Positions 6,658 through 8,609 of a stretch of DNA of 8,609 bases are shown piece by piece (position 1 is the first letter of the stretch; every line of letters starts with the position of its first letter). This DNA comes from JBBRUG01 sp038247995. Lineage in GTDB: Bacteria; Chloroflexota; Chloroflexia; Chloroflexales; Chloroflexaceae. The stretch spans positions 1-8,609 of the forward strand of contig JBBRUG010000267.1 of NCBI GenBank assembly GCA_038247995.1, read 5' to 3'. The notes under the pieces were generated by a model. It searched no databases. It was not told the DNA's origin and was given only the letters and a program-made list of their open reading frames with translations. The position numbers and the translations under genes are program-made.

Positions 6658-6689
6658 AGCCGCGTGACACGGTGCACCGCATCCTGATG

Positions 6690-8609
6690 CTATACTGTGT
6701 CCACGCCGAGTGTGTTTTCTGTCGGCCCTTCAGCGCTCTCGGTGCGCCAGAGCTCGCGCAGTTCGGCGCTCTCGGCAAGCAATTCATCAAGGCGCCCCTG
6801 GGCCTCAATCTGCCCCGCTTTCAGAACAATGATCCAGTCGGCGCGCCGTAACGCAGTCCGGCGATGCGAAACGGCGAGTACCGTCGCCTGGTTCGGCATA
6901 GCTGTCAGACGCTCCCAAAGCAGCCGCTCCGTCTCAACGTCGAGTGCGCTCGAAAGATCGTCGAAGACCAACAACTCCGGCCGGCGCACAAACATCCGCG
7001 CAGCGGCCGCGCGCTGGATCTGGCCGCCACTGAGCCGGACCCCGCGCGGCCCGACCATGGTCTCCAAGCCAGAATCCAGTTTCGGCACGTCACGGTCAAG
7101 CGCTGCCTGATAGAGTGCCGTACGTAGCCGTTCCTCGTCTTCACCGGCGCTCAACCCTTTCAGCAGGTTGTCGCGCAGCGTCTCGCTGAACAGCCGTGGC
7201 GCCTGCGGTGTATAGGCGACATGGGGTGGCGTCATAAACGCCGCCGGGTCGGCGATCTGCCGGTCGTTCCAACGCAACTCGCCGGCCTGCGCCGGCAACA
7301 GGCCGAGCAAAACCCGCAACAGAGTGCTCTTGCCGCTACCGATCCTCCCGGTGATCACCACGAATTGTCCGCGCTCTACCCGCAAGTCAACCGCCTTCAG
7401 GCCATGATCACTGCCAGGGTAGCGGTAGGTCAACCCGTCGGCGGAGAGCGTGCCGAGCGGTACACGATCCGCGTCGTCCGGCTCAGCAACCGCCGGTAGC
7501 GGGCCGCGCATCCGCACCTCGCCGTCGTGCTTGGTGAGCAGTGTTGACGGCGCGCCTTGCAACAGGCCGATCGCCCGCCGCAACGACACCCCTACCTGCT
7601 GATATTTGGTCACGTAGTCGCCGACCATGCCGATCACGAACGCCATCCAGCCAAGGTATGAGGCGAACAGCACGAAATCGCCCACGGTAAACTGGCCTGA
7701 CTGCAACGATTGGGCTACCAGGATGAGCAGTACCCCGGTGGCGATGTTGGTCGCACCGAACGAAAAGGCGTGGATCAGGTTGGTCAGCAACTGGTCGCGT
7801 AAGGTTGCCGTCCGCCGCTGCTCGGCAATCCGCTGGAGGTGCGCAACGACATGCTGTTCGGCTCCGGCAACTTTTACCGCCTGCACTGCGCCGAACAGTT
7901 CACCGAGCAACCCGGTTACCTGCCCGATCGCCTGCTGGTTCGCCTCGCGGTAGCGCCTGATCCGATCGTTCATCAGCTTCACAAAGCCCAGGATGAGCGC
8001 GAGGGGCAGAAAGCCGAACAACGTGATGCGCAGGTCGATCCGGGCCAGCGTGACAAACGCAATCCCGAACGCCAATGCCTGCCCGATTGGATCGGCCGTC
8101 CAGGTCAGAAAGATACTGATATGTTTCATGTCGTCGCGCAGCCGGCTCACCGCTTCGCCCGGCGACGAATCCGGCGGCAACGCCGATGCGCCTGGTCGTC
8201 CGAGAATGCTGCGGAGCAGGTTGTGGCGCATCAGCGTCTCGGTGATGAGCATGATTGCTTTCTCACCGAAGGGAAAGGCAAGCGCCATCATCGCGCGCAC
8301 AATCACCACGCCGATCAGCACTCCCGCGAGCGCCCACAGAGTCGCCTGGGCATCGTTTGTGAGCAGCGTGCGGTTCGAGAGTTGGTCGAAGATCTGCCGG
8401 ATGAAGATGCCCGGTGCCAGCGGCCACAGGTAGAAACTGATAATTCCCAACGCGCTGAGGAGGTAGCGCCCTTGCAGGTGTAGGGTTTTTACAGGATCGC
8501 GTCCCAATGCGCTATTCCCCGCATCCCCCCAGCCCCCTGCTCCCTCACGTGGAGCAGGGGGAGCCGCCGCAGATTCGGCGTCCTGATGCTGTCGGAAGCC
8601 CCGCTCCCG
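6690..8609 (-). CDS. ABC exporter half-transporter (membrane domain + ATPase), 5' end beyond the window
   Basis: The frame is open from the window edge to TAG at 6690-6692. The only in-frame start codon near the N-terminus is TTG at 8505-8507, which lies inside the 79-bp repeat; I use residue numbers from it (605 aa). The transmembrane half (about 17-300) has hydrophobic segments near 17-36, 57-79, 140-178, 246-265 and 276-298. The ATPase half has Walker A GRIGSGKST (387-395), Q-loop YTPQ (432-435), signature LSGGQ (492-496), Walker B LLVFDD (512-517), D-loop SALD (520-523) and H-loop His548. The residue after Walker B is Asp, not the usual catalytic Glu, as in the weak site of heterodimeric exporters. 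A partner gene is therefore expected nearby, perhaps just upstream outside the window. Sequence upstream of the TTG stays open and reads RQHQDAESAAAPPAPREGAG, so the native start is probably outside. Substrate is unknown. Confidence 0.85.
   Translation of the reverse strand, partial: RERGFRQHQDAESAAAPPAPREGAGGWGDAGNSALGRDPVKTLHLQGRYLLSALGIISFYLWPLAPGIFIRQIFDQLSNRTLLTNDAQATLWALAGVLIGVVIVRAMMALAFPFGEKAIMLITETLMRHNLLRSILGRPGASALPPDSSPGEAVSRLRDDMKHISIFLTWTADPIGQALAFGIAFVTLARIDLRITLFGFLPLALILGFVKLMNDRIRRYREANQQAIGQVTGLLGELFGAVQAVKVAGAEQHVVAHLQRIAEQRRTATLRDQLLTNLIHAFSFGATNIATGVLLILVAQSLQSGQFTVGDFVLFASYLGWMAFVIGMVGDYVTKYQQVGVSLRRAIGLLQGAPSTLLTKHDGEVRMRGPLPAVAEPDDADRVPLGTLSADGLTYRYPGSDHGLKAVDLRVERGQFVVITGRIGSGKSTLLRVLLGLLPAQAGELRWNDRQIADPAAFMTPPHVAYTPQAPRLFSETLRDNLLKGLSAGEDEERLRTALYQAALDRDVPKLDSGLETMVGPRGVRLSGGQIQRAAAARMFVRRPELLVFDDLSSALDVETERLLWERLTAMPNQATVLAVSHRRTALRRADWIIVLKAGQIEAQGRLDELLAESAELRELWRTESAEGPTENTLGVDTV
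8470..8548 (+). repeat. 79-bp palindromic-type repeat, copy 2 (inside ABC transporter N-terminus)
   Basis: Exact inverted copy of 4180-4258. Within the ABC frame it adds a Gly/Ala-rich stretch followed by ALGRDPVKTLHLQG directly before the RYLLSALG membrane sequence. It contains no stop in that frame. In the WD40 fragment the opposite strand of the same element is read, also without a stop. Confidence 0.95.
8533..8561. repeat. 11-bp hairpin at the outer end of repeat copy 2
   Basis: CCCCCTGCTCC (8533-8543) and GGAGCAGGGGG (8551-8561) are perfect reverse complements with a 7-base loop CTCACGT. The repeat shared with copy 1 ends in the loop (8548), so copy 1 lacks the second arm. The stem lies inside the open ABC frame. 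There is no T tail, so a terminator role is unlikely. Confidence 0.7.

Noticed and set aside
5993..6808. 271-aa minus-strand ORF
   Set aside because: It overlaps the ABC gene end, the intron RNA and the reverse transcriptase fragment in a different frame. Its sequence is the translation of structured intron RNA.
7839..8483. 214-aa plus-strand ORF with many Gln, Arg and His residues
   Set aside because: Antisense shadow of the ABC transporter membrane domain. Composition is typical of a reverse-strand reading.
1..8609. CRISPR array, tRNA or rRNA genes, complete insertion sequence
   Set aside because: No regularly spaced direct repeats, no tRNA cloverleaf with a TψC-like arm, and no transposase motif were seen on either strand.

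Overview
The window looks like a chromosomal accessory region of a GC-rich bacterium. I infer a member of the Chloroflexota (Roseiflexus/Chloroflexus-like). The reasons are the NACHT plus formylglycine-generating-enzyme (FGE/SUMF1) fusion, a WD40 remnant, a solitary archaeal-type ATPase with a nuclease-like tail, a group II intron relic and the style of the ABC exporter. This is recognition from protein sequence, not a database result.

Layout. Positions 1-465 hold no supported gene, but contain a strong hairpin (26-57) and a rho-independent terminator for the leftward gene (381-422). Positions 466-3348 (minus) are one very long reading frame for a 960-residue protein: an N-terminal effector/adaptor-like region, a NACHT NTPase and a C-terminal FGE/SUMF1 domain. 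The frame is never shifted, but it is cut by three stops, all TAG (codons 532, 678, 814), and ends in TAA. Just upstream (3365-3646, minus) is a 93-residue ORF whose C-terminus repeats a motif found in the NACHT protein's N-terminus. Next comes a truncated WD40 gene (3763-4263, minus), whose 5' end is replaced by one copy of a 79-bp repeat.

An intergenic control region follows (4264-4428), with two small hairpins and a 55-bp palindrome centred on a TATAAT box. It drives the rightward gene 4429-5862, an intact ATPase with a PD-(D/E)XK-like C-terminus. Positions 5919 to about 6657 (minus) are the 5' half of a group II intron: structured RNA plus the first ~70 residues of its reverse transcriptase. 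The rest of the intron is missing. Positions 6690-8609 (minus) are an ABC exporter half-transporter, open to the window edge. Near its N-terminus it carries a second, inverted, perfect copy of the 79-bp repeat, read through in frame.

Taken together, this is a conflict/defence-type island with STAND NTPase relics, in active or recent decay and rearrangement. The main points of interest are the amber-only interruption of the NACHT-FGE gene, the protein-coding palindromic repeat shared by two genes and flanking a 4.2-kb segment, and the promoter embedded in a large palindrome upstream of the ATPase-nuclease gene.
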